This document shows positions 9,412 to 18,564 of a stretch of DNA of 64,000 nt, in pieces. The stretch is from contig NZ_JBFHIT010000027.1 in the NCBI RefSeq assembly GCF_041596335.1, positions 1 through 64,000 of the forward strand, read 5' to 3'. Positions within the stretch are counted from its first letter, which is position 1. Every line of letters starts with the position of its first letter. The position numbers and the translations under genes are program-made. The notes below the pieces were generated by a model. The model ran no database searches and was not told where the DNA came from. It saw only the letters and a program-made list of their open reading frames with translations. The stretch comes from Mangrovibacterium sp041596335. GTDB lineage: Bacteria > Bacteroidota > Bacteroidia > Bacteroidales > Prolixibacteraceae.

Positions 9412-9460
9412 TTTTTTTTGTTCTGCAATGCTTTGCGACAAGCTTTGCAGAACAAAAAAA
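9412..9460. terminator. Long bidirectional hairpin with T/A flanks
   Basis: TTTTTTTTGTTCTGCAA (9412-9428) pairs with TTGCAGAACAAAAAAA (9445-9460). Inside, after one T-T mismatch, GCTT pairs with AAGC around a six-base loop. The stem is followed by T runs on both strands, the form of a bidirectional terminator. It is oddly placed, upstream of the LacI-type gene and far before fbp, with no coding region ending into it. Confidence 0.55.
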
Positions 9461-9461
9461 C

Positions 9462-9875
9462 AGGTCCCGAAGGGTATTGATAATCGTTTTTGTTGAATTT
9501 TCACGCCGGAGGCCCGAATCATATCCGACTGTTTGTTCGCTTATCGCGTTGCTTTTCGTTACGAATCCTAAAGTGTTTTGGGCTAAACGAGCAACTACGA
9601 TCGGCATTCCTCACTTTGGATTGTACGCGAGGCATTTATGATGAATGTAGATTCGTGATCTCAGTATTCGAAGCTTCTATTACTGATTTTCGGTTCACGA
9701 AATAAACCTTGTTACGCGGAACGAATACTCCGAAGTATGGATTCTTGTCTGCAAGTTTGCTATATTGTAGTGTTTTTACAGCCATGGAAGTTAGGCTGAC
9801 GAAAACAACTAGTTACATGATCATTTCAACCCAATTCAGCATTGTCCTATTAAATTGAAATGCCCCGCTGTACAC
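9462..9875. other. Intergenic region without recognised gene
   Basis: I see no convincing coding region. Short open frames of 66-71 codons here do not look protein-like and have no supporting start context. The stretch contains a second copy of CGAATCCTA (9562-9570), shared with the LacI-type operator candidate. Confidence 0.5.
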
Positions 9876-9883
9876 TAACTTTG
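9854..9883 (+). promoter_or_regulatory. Promoter before fbp
   Basis: ATTG (9854-9857) and TAACTTTG (9876-9883) are 18 bases apart and match the Bacteroidota -33/-7 pattern TTTG/TAnnTTTG. Transcription would start near 9890, leaving a leader of about 90 bases before the fbp ATG. Confidence 0.5.
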
Positions 9884-9981
9884 TTATGGATGCAGCTGGA
9901 ACCGGCGTTTCCGGGAGAGAGTAAGGTGAAGTGCACTCCAATTAGCAAATTTGACAAAAGCAGAATTAAACAACGTTAAAG

Positions 9982-11982
9982 ATGGTTTTAGATTACGAAA
10001 AAAGCGAGTTGTTAAAAAATGACTATAGTATTGACGAATACAAGTATCTAAACTTGCTCGCCGAAAAGTTTCCGACAGTACAATCCGTTTGCACCGAAAT
10101 AATCAATCTCGAATCGATTTTGAATCTTCCGAAAGGAACCGAGCATTTTCTGACAGATATACATGGTGCCTACGAAACGTTTAGTCATGTATTAAGAAAT
10201 GCCTCGGGAATGGTCCGTAAAAAAATTGATGCTGTGTATCAATACTCGTTGGATGAAAAAACGAAGCGGCAACTGGCTACACTCATTTATTACCCGGAAG
10301 AAAAGCTTGAAATTATTACCAAAGAGGAAGAGGATCTTGATAGTTGGTATTCGGTTACGCTGCTTCGTTTGATTGAAGTTGCGAGAGTTGCAGCCGACAA
10401 ATACACGCGTTCGAAAGTACGAAAGGCAATGCCGGAAGACTTTGCCTATGTGATTGATGAATTGCTGAATGAGCGTAATGCCAAAAAAGATCAGTATTAC
10501 AACAGTATTATAAAATCGATCATTAATGTTGATCGGGCCAATTATTTTATCGTAGCCATCAGTAAGTTTATTCAACGACTTCTCATCGATCGGTTGCATA
10601 TTATCGGTGATATATTTGATCGTGGTCCGCATGCCGATCGGGTAATGGATGCAATTCAAAACCATCATTCGGTCGACATTCAGTGGGGAAATCACGACAT
10701 TTTATGGATGGCTGCTGCTACGGGCATTCGGGCAAGCATTGCCGGAGTTATCCGGATTAGTGCCCGATACGACAACCTGGCAACCCTGGAGGATGCGTAT
10801 GGGATCAATCTCCTGCCACTAGCCACTTTTGCACTGAAAGCCTACGCCGGAGATCCTTGCGAAGCATTTATACCCGTTAATACGCCACCGGAGAATCTGG
10901 GGTCGACACAAACCAAATTAACCAGCAAAATGCACAAAGCCATTATGGTTTTGGAAATGAAACTGATGGGAGAGATCATTCGCCGTAGTCCGGAAATGTA
11001 CATGGACGACCGTTTGTTGCTCGATAAAATCGACTATGAAAAGGGAATCATCACCATTGACGGCCGCGAGATGACCTTAAACGACACCAATTTCCCGACG
11101 ATTGATCCGCAAAATCCTTACGAACTAACACCGGAAGAAAATGATTTGGCCGAAAAACTTCGGTTCTCATTTTTAAAATGTGAGCGTTTACAACGACATG
11201 TAAAAACGTTGTTTTCACGAGGAAGCACTTTTCTTACCTACAACTCAAACTTGTTGTATCACGGATGTATTCCGTTAGATGATAACGGCGATTTTAAAGA
11301 AGTGACAATTCACGGTAAAAAGTATAAAGGGAAGGCATTGTGCGAGCAATTTGATTTGATATCGCGACGGGCCTATTACAACCGCGAACGACAGGACAAG
11401 CGAAGCAGAGACCGTGATTATATGTGGTACTTGTGGAGTGGAGCAGATTCGCCTTTGTATGGAAAAAAGAAGATGGCCACGTTTGAACGTTATTTTTTGT
11501 CGGATAAAGATGCCCAATACGAAGCGAGCAATATGTATTACAAATTGCGCGATGATAAAGAAACCTGTATGCGCATATTGGAAGAGTTTGGGCTCGATCC
11601 CGCGAAATCGCACATTGTTAACGGACATGTACCTGTGAAAGTTGGAAAAGGTGAAAGCCCGGTGAAGGCTGAAGGAAAGCTGTTTGTGATCGATGGCGGA
11701 ATGTCGAAGCCTTACCAAAAGGTAACTGGTATCGCCGGGTATACATTAATCTATGATTCGTATAGTTTGATCCTGGCAGAGCATGCTCCCTTCGAGTCGA
11801 GACGAAATGCGATTCAGGAGGAAATCGACATTGTATCAACCCGAAGTATGATTGAGCGGGCAACGGATCGGATTCTTGTTGGCGATACTGATTCAGGCAG
11901 ACAAATTAAAACTCAAATTCAAGATTTAAACCGACTTCTTGATGCCTATCGGAAAGGTGTGGTGAAGGTTAAAAGTGCTTAG
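9982..11982 (+). CDS. fbp: Fructose-1,6-bisphosphatase class III
   Basis: A 666-residue class III enzyme, which converts fructose-1,6-bisphosphate to fructose-6-phosphate in gluconeogenesis. The metallophosphatase motifs are present: FLTDIHGAYE (about 57-66), IGDIFDRGPHAD (about 209-220) and WGNHDILWM (about 233-241), plus the late HIVNGHVPVK (about 541-550). Length is normal for this class, which is typical of Firmicutes and Bacteroidota. It stands alone, converging on the histidine kinase gene downstream. Confidence 0.95.
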   Translation: MVLDYEKSELLKNDYSIDEYKYLNLLAEKFPTVQSVCTEIINLESILNLPKGTEHFLTDIHGAYETFSHVLRNASGMVRKKIDAVYQYSLDEKTKRQLATLIYYPEEKLEIITKEEEDLDSWYSVTLLRLIEVARVAADKYTRSKVRKAMPEDFAYVIDELLNERNAKKDQYYNSIIKSIINVDRANYFIVAISKFIQRLLIDRLHIIGDIFDRGPHADRVMDAIQNHHSVDIQWGNHDILWMAAATGIRASIAGVIRISARYDNLATLEDAYGINLLPLATFALKAYAGDPCEAFIPVNTPPENLGSTQTKLTSKMHKAIMVLEMKLMGEIIRRSPEMYMDDRLLLDKIDYEKGIITIDGREMTLNDTNFPTIDPQNPYELTPEENDLAEKLRFSFLKCERLQRHVKTLFSRGSTFLTYNSNLLYHGCIPLDDNGDFKEVTIHGKKYKGKALCEQFDLISRRAYYNRERQDKRSRDRDYMWYLWSGADSPLYGKKKMATFERYFLSDKDAQYEASNMYYKLRDDKETCMRILEEFGLDPAKSHIVNGHVPVKVGKGESPVKAEGKLFVIDGGMSKPYQKVTGIAGYTLIYDSYSLILAEHAPFESRRNAIQEEIDIVSTRSMIERATDRILVGDTDSGRQIKTQIQDLNRLLDAYRKGVVKVKSA

Positions 11983-12060
11983 TTTTACTCTTGTTTAGGG
12001 AGAACCGACTCAATCTGATTTAGCTTGTACTGTGACTTTTTTACGCTGAAAATGCCGCAA

Positions 12061-14880
12061 TTACTTTTCAAGAGGTAGGGTGAAATGGAAGGTAGTTCCT
12101 TTGCCTACAATTGATTCGACAGTTAATGTTCCTCCCATTTGTTTGATTAGCTCCTTGGAAATCGACAAGCCTAGTCCTGAGCCGCCGTAGACTCTGGTTG
12201 TGGAGTCGTCGGCTTGCCGGAAGCGCTCAAAAATACTTGTCAGTTTTTCCGGCTCAATTCCGATACCCGTATCGGATACAAAAAAAGTAACTTCTGACTC
12301 GGTAAAGCTTTTAATCCCAAAGTTGATTTCTCCATCCATGGTGAACTTAATCGCATTGTTCAACAGGTTGTTCAACACTTGGGTGAAACGGACTTTGTCA
12401 GTAAAAAGACTTAGCTCCTGATTCGGAACATGGGAGTTTATCTTTAGATGCTCTTTATTGTACCGTTGCAATTGATGCTGAGATACTTTGTATATATCGA
12501 GAATGGTTGCACCAACATTAAAGCTTGTATTGAATATTTTCAACTGCCCAGTTTCTATTTTCGAAATGTCGATGATATCGTTGATTACCTGAAGTAGGTT
12601 TTCGGAGCTTTGTTTTAAGATCGCCTCAATTTCTTGCTTGGCTTCAGTTTCCATATCTTCATCCTCTACCAGCAAGTTTGTAAAGCCCAGAATCGCATTT
12701 AGCGGTGTCCGAATTTCATGGCTCATGTTGGCCAGAAAGGCTGATTTTAAGCGGTCACTTTCCTCCGCTTTTTCTTTTGCTCTTCGTAATTCAGAGATGA
12801 ATTTTTTCTTTTCTGTGATGTCTTCCTTCGCCCCAACAAAATGAGTTATTTCACCTTTATCGTCAACAATCGATGAAATAATGGTGCTTTCCCAGAACAA
12901 CACGCCATTTTTTTGCTTATTTAAAAACTCGCCTTTCCAGTCGTTGCCTGCCAATATGGTTTTCCAGAGTTCGTCATAAAATTCTCTCGGGTGCTTGCCT
13001 GATTTCAAGATCGATGAACTTCTACCAATTACTTCATGCTGATCGTAGCCCGAAACTTCTGTAAACTTCGGATTTACATAAATGATTTTACCTTGGTTAT
13101 CAGTGATGACGGTGCTCACCGGACTTTGATCGACCGCACGTCCTAGTAGTTGTAGCTTGTTTTCGGCCACTTTCCGGTCTGTGAAATCCTGATAAATCGC
13201 CAGGTTCTGCATTTGTCCATCCCAAAATATCAATTTGCGGATAACCAACAGGTTCTTGGTGTCAGCTGCTTGAGTAATGATCTCAACCTCATATTCGGTT
13301 TGCTCCGGTAACCCGGCTTTACGGCGTTGCTTGCGAAGTTCATGCTCCTCGTAACTTGCCGGAGTGTAGCGCGACGACACTGGAGTTCGGTTGTATTCTT
13401 CCTTATCTGCAAAACCATATAAATCCAGAAAAGCTTTATTCAAATAGGTCGTCTTACCCTCATTGGAAACGATGCGCACTCCAAGTGGCAAGTCGTCGAT
13501 CGTTAGCCGGAAATTTTCGTGGGATTGAATTAGCTCTTTTTGGGCTAATTTCCTTTCGGTAATGTCAACGACTGTCCCGATATAGCCGGTTACTTCTTCC
13601 TCTGACGAAAGTTCCGGTACGGCTACGCCCATGATATAGGTTACTGCGCCGTTGGCTTTTAAAAACCGATATTCGGTTTTTGATTGCTGATTTATTGAGA
13701 CATCCTTTTGCCAGTTTTCGGTAACGCGTTTACGGTCGTCAGGATGAACACTGTCCAGCCACTTGTCACCCATTGCCTGCTCAAAACTCAGTCCGCTAAT
13801 TTCGCACCACCGAGGGTTCACATAAGTTGTCTGGCCATTTTTGTCGGTTCTAAATATTCCAACAGGTGATTTATCAGTGAGCGAGTGAAAAAGACGCTCA
13901 CTTTCTATGAGTTTGTTTTTCAACCTGCGCTCGTCGGTTTGATCTTTAAAAACCAAAACAACTCCGGTGGTTCTACCTTCACTGTCTTTTATCGGCGCTC
14001 CACTGTCGGTAATGGGAATCTCGCGATTGTCTCTGGTCAGAAGCAAGGTGTGGTTTGCCAATCCAATGGTTAGCCCTTCCTTCAGAACTTTTTCGACTGG
14101 CGAATCGGTTTTTTCCCGGGTTGATTCACTGATGATTCTGAAAATTTCACCGATCGGTTTGCCTAAAGCTTCCGCTTCTTTCCAGCCGGTGAGTTTTTCA
14201 GCCATATCGTTCATAAATGTAACTGTTCCCCGGTTGTCGGTCGTAATGACTCCATCGCCAATACTAAGCAAAGTCGTTCTATGTTGTGCTTCACTTTCTT
14301 CTATTCTAGCCTCGGCAATCACACGTCTTTTTTCATTTCGCAAAATTAGTCCCATTAAAAGACTTGCGCCCGGAAAAATCAGAATTATGGGTAGCCAAAT
14401 TTCACGAATAACCTGCCAGACAGATTCTTTAGGTAGAAGGAGTTGACAGGCAAGTATTACTATATGAACGATGACCCCCATTACGAATAGAGCGGATGCA
14501 GTAATGTTTTCCGGCTTGTTTTTGAGTTTGAATCGGAATAAAAGGCCGATGGCGATAGAAAGTATAATTGAAGAAGTACCGGCCCAAATTCCTCCTCCTC
14601 CCAGGTAGATTCGGTAGCCACCGGCTACAATCACGGAAATTATAGCGGCAGGGTATCCACCAAATAGTCCGGCCATCGACAAAATAATCGATCTTCCATC
14701 GTAAAAGATGCCATCAGCAACGGATACCGGAAAGTTCATGCCAATGACCGTGATTCCACCGAACAAAAGACCGGGTAAAATATGTTTTGCAAAACCAGTG
14801 TATTTTGCCCTGGTTATAAAACCGAATAAAACGGTTAAAGTGATCAGTAATGTCGAATTCAGTATAAGCTCATTGATCAT
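12061..14880 (-). CDS. Membrane sensor histidine kinase, LytS-type sensor plus four PAS domains
   Basis: A 939-residue kinase. Residues 1-185 form six or so membrane segments resembling the 5TMR-LYT sensor (for example GRSIILSMAGLFGGYPA). Four PAS/PAC domains follow (about 200-315, 325-445, 455-570, 578-695). The HisKA domain has the phosphorylated His at about 721 in NMSHEIRTPLNAILGF. The ATPase domain has N box LLNNAIKF, DTGIGI and GSGLGLSISKELI at the C-terminus. It ends after the ATPase without a receiver. No response regulator adjoins, so it is an orphan; the signal is unknown, and PAS domains suggest redox, gas or small-ligand sensing. Confidence 0.92.
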   Translation of the reverse strand: MINELILNSTLLITLTVLFGFITRAKYTGFAKHILPGLLFGGITVIGMNFPVSVADGIFYDGRSIILSMAGLFGGYPAAIISVIVAGGYRIYLGGGGIWAGTSSIILSIAIGLLFRFKLKNKPENITASALFVMGVIVHIVILACQLLLPKESVWQVIREIWLPIILIFPGASLLMGLILRNEKRRVIAEARIEESEAQHRTTLLSIGDGVITTDNRGTVTFMNDMAEKLTGWKEAEALGKPIGEIFRIISESTREKTDSPVEKVLKEGLTIGLANHTLLLTRDNREIPITDSGAPIKDSEGRTTGVVLVFKDQTDERRLKNKLIESERLFHSLTDKSPVGIFRTDKNGQTTYVNPRWCEISGLSFEQAMGDKWLDSVHPDDRKRVTENWQKDVSINQQSKTEYRFLKANGAVTYIMGVAVPELSSEEEVTGYIGTVVDITERKLAQKELIQSHENFRLTIDDLPLGVRIVSNEGKTTYLNKAFLDLYGFADKEEYNRTPVSSRYTPASYEEHELRKQRRKAGLPEQTEYEVEIITQAADTKNLLVIRKLIFWDGQMQNLAIYQDFTDRKVAENKLQLLGRAVDQSPVSTVITDNQGKIIYVNPKFTEVSGYDQHEVIGRSSSILKSGKHPREFYDELWKTILAGNDWKGEFLNKQKNGVLFWESTIISSIVDDKGEITHFVGAKEDITEKKKFISELRRAKEKAEESDRLKSAFLANMSHEIRTPLNAILGFTNLLVEDEDMETEAKQEIEAILKQSSENLLQVINDIIDISKIETGQLKIFNTSFNVGATILDIYKVSQHQLQRYNKEHLKINSHVPNQELSLFTDKVRFTQVLNNLLNNAIKFTMDGEINFGIKSFTESEVTFFVSDTGIGIEPEKLTSIFERFRQADDSTTRVYGGSGLGLSISKELIKQMGGTLTVESIVGKGTTFHFTLPLEK

Positions 14881-15394
14881 TGATGAGTGAATTTCTTTTT
14901 TGTTAGAAACTATATTGATCGGATTTCTGAATCAGAAAGCCAGGATAAGGGGTCGAAATTAACGAATAAATTCATGGAATAAAAGTAACGGTTATATATA
15001 ACTTGTTTAAATAGTGTTTTATAGACACATTTGCTTATTTCAATATGCCTGTGCTATGAGACAACCAAAAAATGAGTCATATTTATTGATAAGTAAAGGC
15101 TCCTTGAAATTGCTTATTGCTGGTTGTATCGATATATGGTTACCGGGTTGAGTGACAAAAAGTTTTTTAATTTATTAATAGTTATTTAGGTGATTCAATT
15201 TAGAACTGATCGGCGACTCTGCTTCTATAGAAAAAAAAGAGCTCCGATTTTTTCATTCCGGAATGAAACGAAGCGTATGGTTTCTTGTTCTTAGAGTTGT
15301 AGGATTTATTTTTTGCCATCGAATAGCGCATAGTTGAAAGAAACAGTCAAACATACATTTGGTAAAACTGTTATGCAGACAAAGGAGATCGTCA
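14881..15394. other. Intergenic region before the AlkB-like gene
   Basis: About 500 bases, AT-rich, with no credible open frame. The only structured element I see is the perfect 18-bp palindrome at 15251-15268. Confidence 0.5.
15251..15268. promoter_or_regulatory. Perfect 18-bp palindrome, possible operator
   Basis: TTTCATTCCGGAATGAAA equals its own reverse complement over all 18 bases. It lies 127 bases before the AlkB-like start. With no loop and no T run after it, a protein-binding site is more likely than a terminator. Confidence 0.4.
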
Positions 15395-16021
15395 ATGAGT
15401 TTATTTAGAACACCGGCATCGGGTTCCGGAAATATCTTGCCGTACGATGGTATGGTTGTGTATTATGGATGCATTTTTTCCTCAGCTGAAGCGACTTGTT
15501 TTTTCGATACTTTATGGAAGGAAGTTGATTGGAAAAATGATGAAGTTTTCCTGTTTGGCAAGAAAATTATAACGAAACGGAAAGTTGCCTGGTACGGAGA
15601 TCAGCCATTTCGATACAGCTACTCTAACGTTAGCAAGTATGCGCTGCCGTGGATTGAAGATTTAAGGCTGTTGAAATCGATTGCTGAGGAGAGGACAGGA
15701 GAAACATACAACTCGTGCTTATTGAATTTGTATCACGATGGTTCCGAAGGAATGGCCTGGCACAGCGATGCCGAGAAGGATCTGAAGCCATACGGAGCTA
15801 TTGCTTCCATGACCTTTGGTGCAGAGCGGAAATTCTCGTTCAAACACAAAAAGACAGGCGAAAAGCGCTCGCTGTTGCTGGAACATGGTAGTTTGCTGGT
15901 TATGAAAGATGAAACTCAAAGTCACTGGTTGCACCGTTTACCCCCAACTAAAACCATTCATCAACCGCGCATCAATCTCACCTTTCGGACGATTGTACAA
16001 GTAGAAACGAATAATTTTTAA
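15395..16021 (+). CDS. AlkB-like 2-oxoglutarate/Fe(II) dioxygenase
   Basis: A 208-residue dioxygenase of the AlkB superfamily (ALKBH2/3-like length), which repairs alkylated bases by oxidative demethylation. Iron ligands are His and Asp in WHSDAE and the later His in HWLHRLP; the 2-oxoglutarate Arg residues are in PRINLTFRT. NLYHDG precedes the first ligand as expected. I chose the ATG at 15395 because AAAGGAG stands just before it and the 12 residues upstream are unlike the family. It leads into a repair-gene neighbourhood with two helicases. Confidence 0.88.
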   Translation: MSLFRTPASGSGNILPYDGMVVYYGCIFSSAEATCFFDTLWKEVDWKNDEVFLFGKKIITKRKVAWYGDQPFRYSYSNVSKYALPWIEDLRLLKSIAEERTGETYNSCLLNLYHDGSEGMAWHSDAEKDLKPYGAIASMTFGAERKFSFKHKKTGEKRSLLLEHGSLLVMKDETQSHWLHRLPPTKTIHQPRINLTFRTIVQVETNNF

Positions 16022-16094
16022 GCTGTGCTGTTGTTGGTTTTTGTTTGATCAGTAATCAACTTCGAGGCTCCGTTGAAAACAAGTGTCATGGCAC

Positions 16095-16124
16095 TTTCTT
16101 GATTAAATTATTGCAATACCTTTG
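16095..16124 (+). promoter_or_regulatory. Promoter before the UvrD-like helicase gene
   Basis: TACCTTTG (16117-16124) is a full match to the Bacteroidota -7 box, with TTTC (16095-16098) 18 bases upstream as a near -33 TTTG. It is 32 bases before the ATG. Confidence 0.45.
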
Positions 16125-16155
16125 CCGATCAACCGGTTAAAATTAAGCTGAATAT

Positions 16156-18426
16156 ATGAGTTTCAAGCGTCTTCACTCTCGTCTAAAAGGATCACAGAAT
16201 AGTTTTGATCAGCTAGCGAATGCCTTTGAAGCAGAGGGGCGCGCTATGCAGCAGACGTTTGAGCCTGATATTTGTGAGCCCGATTCTGACTACGAGCGCG
16301 AAATTGAGCGAATCCGCAACGTGGACACCAAACTTGGACGGACTTTTGAACGCCTGAACCGGCATCAGCGGCACGCTGTGTTTTATGAAACGCAAAATGC
16401 CATTCTTTCGGCAATGGTTGGCAGCGGTAAAACCACTGTTTTGATTGCCAAATTGTTTTACCTGCACTTTATCGAGCATATTCCGTTTGAACAGATGGTG
16501 GTGCTGACATTCACCAATAAGGCGGCAAAGGAAATCAAGGAGCGCATTACCGGTTTCATGGGTGAAGCCGATGCCGCAATGAATGAGCAGTTGCGCTATC
16601 TGGGTACTTTTCACGGTGTTGCGCGACAACTTTTACATGAACATCCTCATCTTGAAACGCTGGGGTTTAAGCCTGGTTTTGCGATTATGGATGAGCAGGA
16701 GAAGCAAGAGTTTCTGGAGCGGTTGATTGTTCAGGAACAGTTGACGATTAAATACCAAAATCAGCTGGCAAAGCGTTGGCGAAAATATAATCAGTCTGGT
16801 GAGATTAGGATGGGGAATATGAAGACTGACGATGATTTTGGGAGCCTGGTCCAACGAGCAGATGTGGAGAAACGAGCAATCAATACCATGGATTTTGACG
16901 ACCTGATCCGCTTGTGCAACAAGCTGCTGAAGGATCATGTCGTTTTGTCGCCGCGATGGATTATTGTTGATGAGTTTCAGGACTGTAACGACGATCAACT
17001 CGCGATGATCGAATCTCTGAGGGGAGAGACAACCAAATTGTTTGTGGTTGGTGATCGGAACCAGAGTATTTATGGTTGGCGGGGCAGCAAAGAGCATTTA
17101 TTTCAGGAAGTGCAGTCTCGTTGGGCGGCAAGCTGGATGGAGTTGCCGCAAAATTATCGCAGCACCGAATCCATTCTTGCAGCTGCCGAAAACTTACTAA
17201 ATCAGCAGGACGGTGCGCTGATTGCGACCCGTCGAGCTGGAAAGCCTATTGAAATGGTGCGGCATTTCGATGACCAGCAGGAGGCTTATTATTTGCGCGA
17301 GAAGCTCTTGGCATTGCAGCGCGAAAACGAATCACTCGATTCGGTGGCGGTTCTTTTTCGTACGCACCAGCAAATTAAAATTGTGGAGACTGTTTTTGAG
17401 CAGGCGGGCATTCCTTTTCAACTTGTTGCCCGAAAAGAGTTGCACGAAAATCCGGCTCAGGCCTTTCTGCTTCGAATCTTAAAAGCTTGTATCAACCCAA
17501 ACGATTCGGATGCTTGTCTGGCTCTGATTTGCGATTCAACTTTTGGAGCATTAAAACGAAGTAAAACCTTGATTCAGGCGCTTCACGAACGGTCTGCCGG
17601 AACTACTGTGCCGGAGGCTTTGCGCGAGTACTTGATGAAGCGAAAGGCAGTGTCGGAGGAGCATTTGAAGCTTTTGATACAGATTGAAAAGTTTGAAGCT
17701 GAATTTGTGCCGAATCTCAATGCGACAGCTGATGAATTGATTGACTATCTGTCTGTTCGTTCGATTTTAAAACCAACATCCATTCACCACAACGCCTATG
17801 TTGCGGCCATTGCCGAGGCCTGGAACCAACTTTCCCGCTATCGGAACGAAAATGGCTGGGGCGACAGTTCGTCCATGTTTCGGGTGGCTTTGGATCAGGT
17901 GGTTCTTGAAGGTTCTTTTCAGATTAACGGACGAATAAAGGAGCAGGGCAGTGGCGTGCATTTGCTCACCATTCACGCGTCGAAGGGGCTTGAGTTCGAC
18001 CGGGTGTACATTGCTGGTGCCAATACCGGGATTATTCCGTTGGAGCAACACAACAAAGCGAGTAAGAATATTAAAGAAGAAAAAAGGCTGTTGTTTGTAG
18101 CGATAACAAGAGGGAAAAACGAGGTGGAAATTGGCTGGCATGCCCAACCGACATTGCGCAATGCCGAACCAAAACCGTCATACTTTCTGAATGCCATTCC
18201 GGCATCACTATTGATTCAGCGTGAATCTGCGGTTCCATCGTCAGCCGACATAGTAGTGCAGCCGCAGGACGAATGGACCATCGGGCAGCTGGTGCAACAC
18301 AAAAAGTATGGCGAAGGGCGAATCGTTTCAGTGGAGGAGAAAGAACTGGTTTGCAGCTTCAAATCAGTTGGTGAAAAATCGTTCTCGAAAACTTTTGCGA
18401 AAGCTTTACTTACAACGGAAGAGTAA
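16156..18426 (+). CDS. UvrD/PcrA-like superfamily 1 DNA helicase
   Basis: A 756-residue 3'-5' helicase. An unusual N-terminal 65 residues precede the Q motif (LNRHQRHAV). Then come Walker A AMVGSGKTT (about 86-94), TFTNKAAKEIKERI, Walker B VDEFQDCND, GDRNQSIYGWRGS, LTIHASKGLEFDRV and FVAITRGKN. A small C-terminal Tudor-like domain (LVQHKKYGEGRIVSVEEKEL) resembles that of PcrA. It probably unwinds DNA during repair. No nuclease domain is seen, so AddA/RecB are excluded. It converges on the DUF1998 helicase gene. Confidence 0.9.
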   Translation: MSFKRLHSRLKGSQNSFDQLANAFEAEGRAMQQTFEPDICEPDSDYEREIERIRNVDTKLGRTFERLNRHQRHAVFYETQNAILSAMVGSGKTTVLIAKLFYLHFIEHIPFEQMVVLTFTNKAAKEIKERITGFMGEADAAMNEQLRYLGTFHGVARQLLHEHPHLETLGFKPGFAIMDEQEKQEFLERLIVQEQLTIKYQNQLAKRWRKYNQSGEIRMGNMKTDDDFGSLVQRADVEKRAINTMDFDDLIRLCNKLLKDHVVLSPRWIIVDEFQDCNDDQLAMIESLRGETTKLFVVGDRNQSIYGWRGSKEHLFQEVQSRWAASWMELPQNYRSTESILAAAENLLNQQDGALIATRRAGKPIEMVRHFDDQQEAYYLREKLLALQRENESLDSVAVLFRTHQQIKIVETVFEQAGIPFQLVARKELHENPAQAFLLRILKACINPNDSDACLALICDSTFGALKRSKTLIQALHERSAGTTVPEALREYLMKRKAVSEEHLKLLIQIEKFEAEFVPNLNATADELIDYLSVRSILKPTSIHHNAYVAAIAEAWNQLSRYRNENGWGDSSSMFRVALDQVVLEGSFQINGRIKEQGSGVHLLTIHASKGLEFDRVYIAGANTGIIPLEQHNKASKNIKEEKRLLFVAITRGKNEVEIGWHAQPTLRNAEPKPSYFLNAIPASLLIQRESAVPSSADIVVQPQDEWTIGQLVQHKKYGEGRIVSVEEKELVCSFKSVGEKSFSKTFAKALLTTEE

Positions 18427-18490
18427 ACGTCAAAGCTTTTTATTCGTCATTCTGCTTTCTATCTGAGAATCTGTTGCGAAAGCTGCGACT

Positions 18491-18514
18491 GATCCTGAAA
18501 CAAGTTCAGGCTGA
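18491..18514. repeat. Short REP-like inverted repeat between converging helicase genes
   Basis: CCTGAA (18494-18499) and TTCAGG (18505-18510) flank ACAAG. Sequences of the form CTGAAACAAGTTCAG are familiar dispersed intergenic repeats in many genomes. Only one copy is visible here, so the call rests on resemblance. Confidence 0.35.
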
Positions 18515-18564
18515 CGCGTCGGACTCCAGCTTTGTCTCGTTCATCAATACTTATAGCTCCGGTT

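Noticed and set aside
9407..9607. 66-codon minus-strand frame upstream of the LacI-type gene
   Set aside because: It runs through the terminator-like hairpin at 9412-9460 and resembles no protein.
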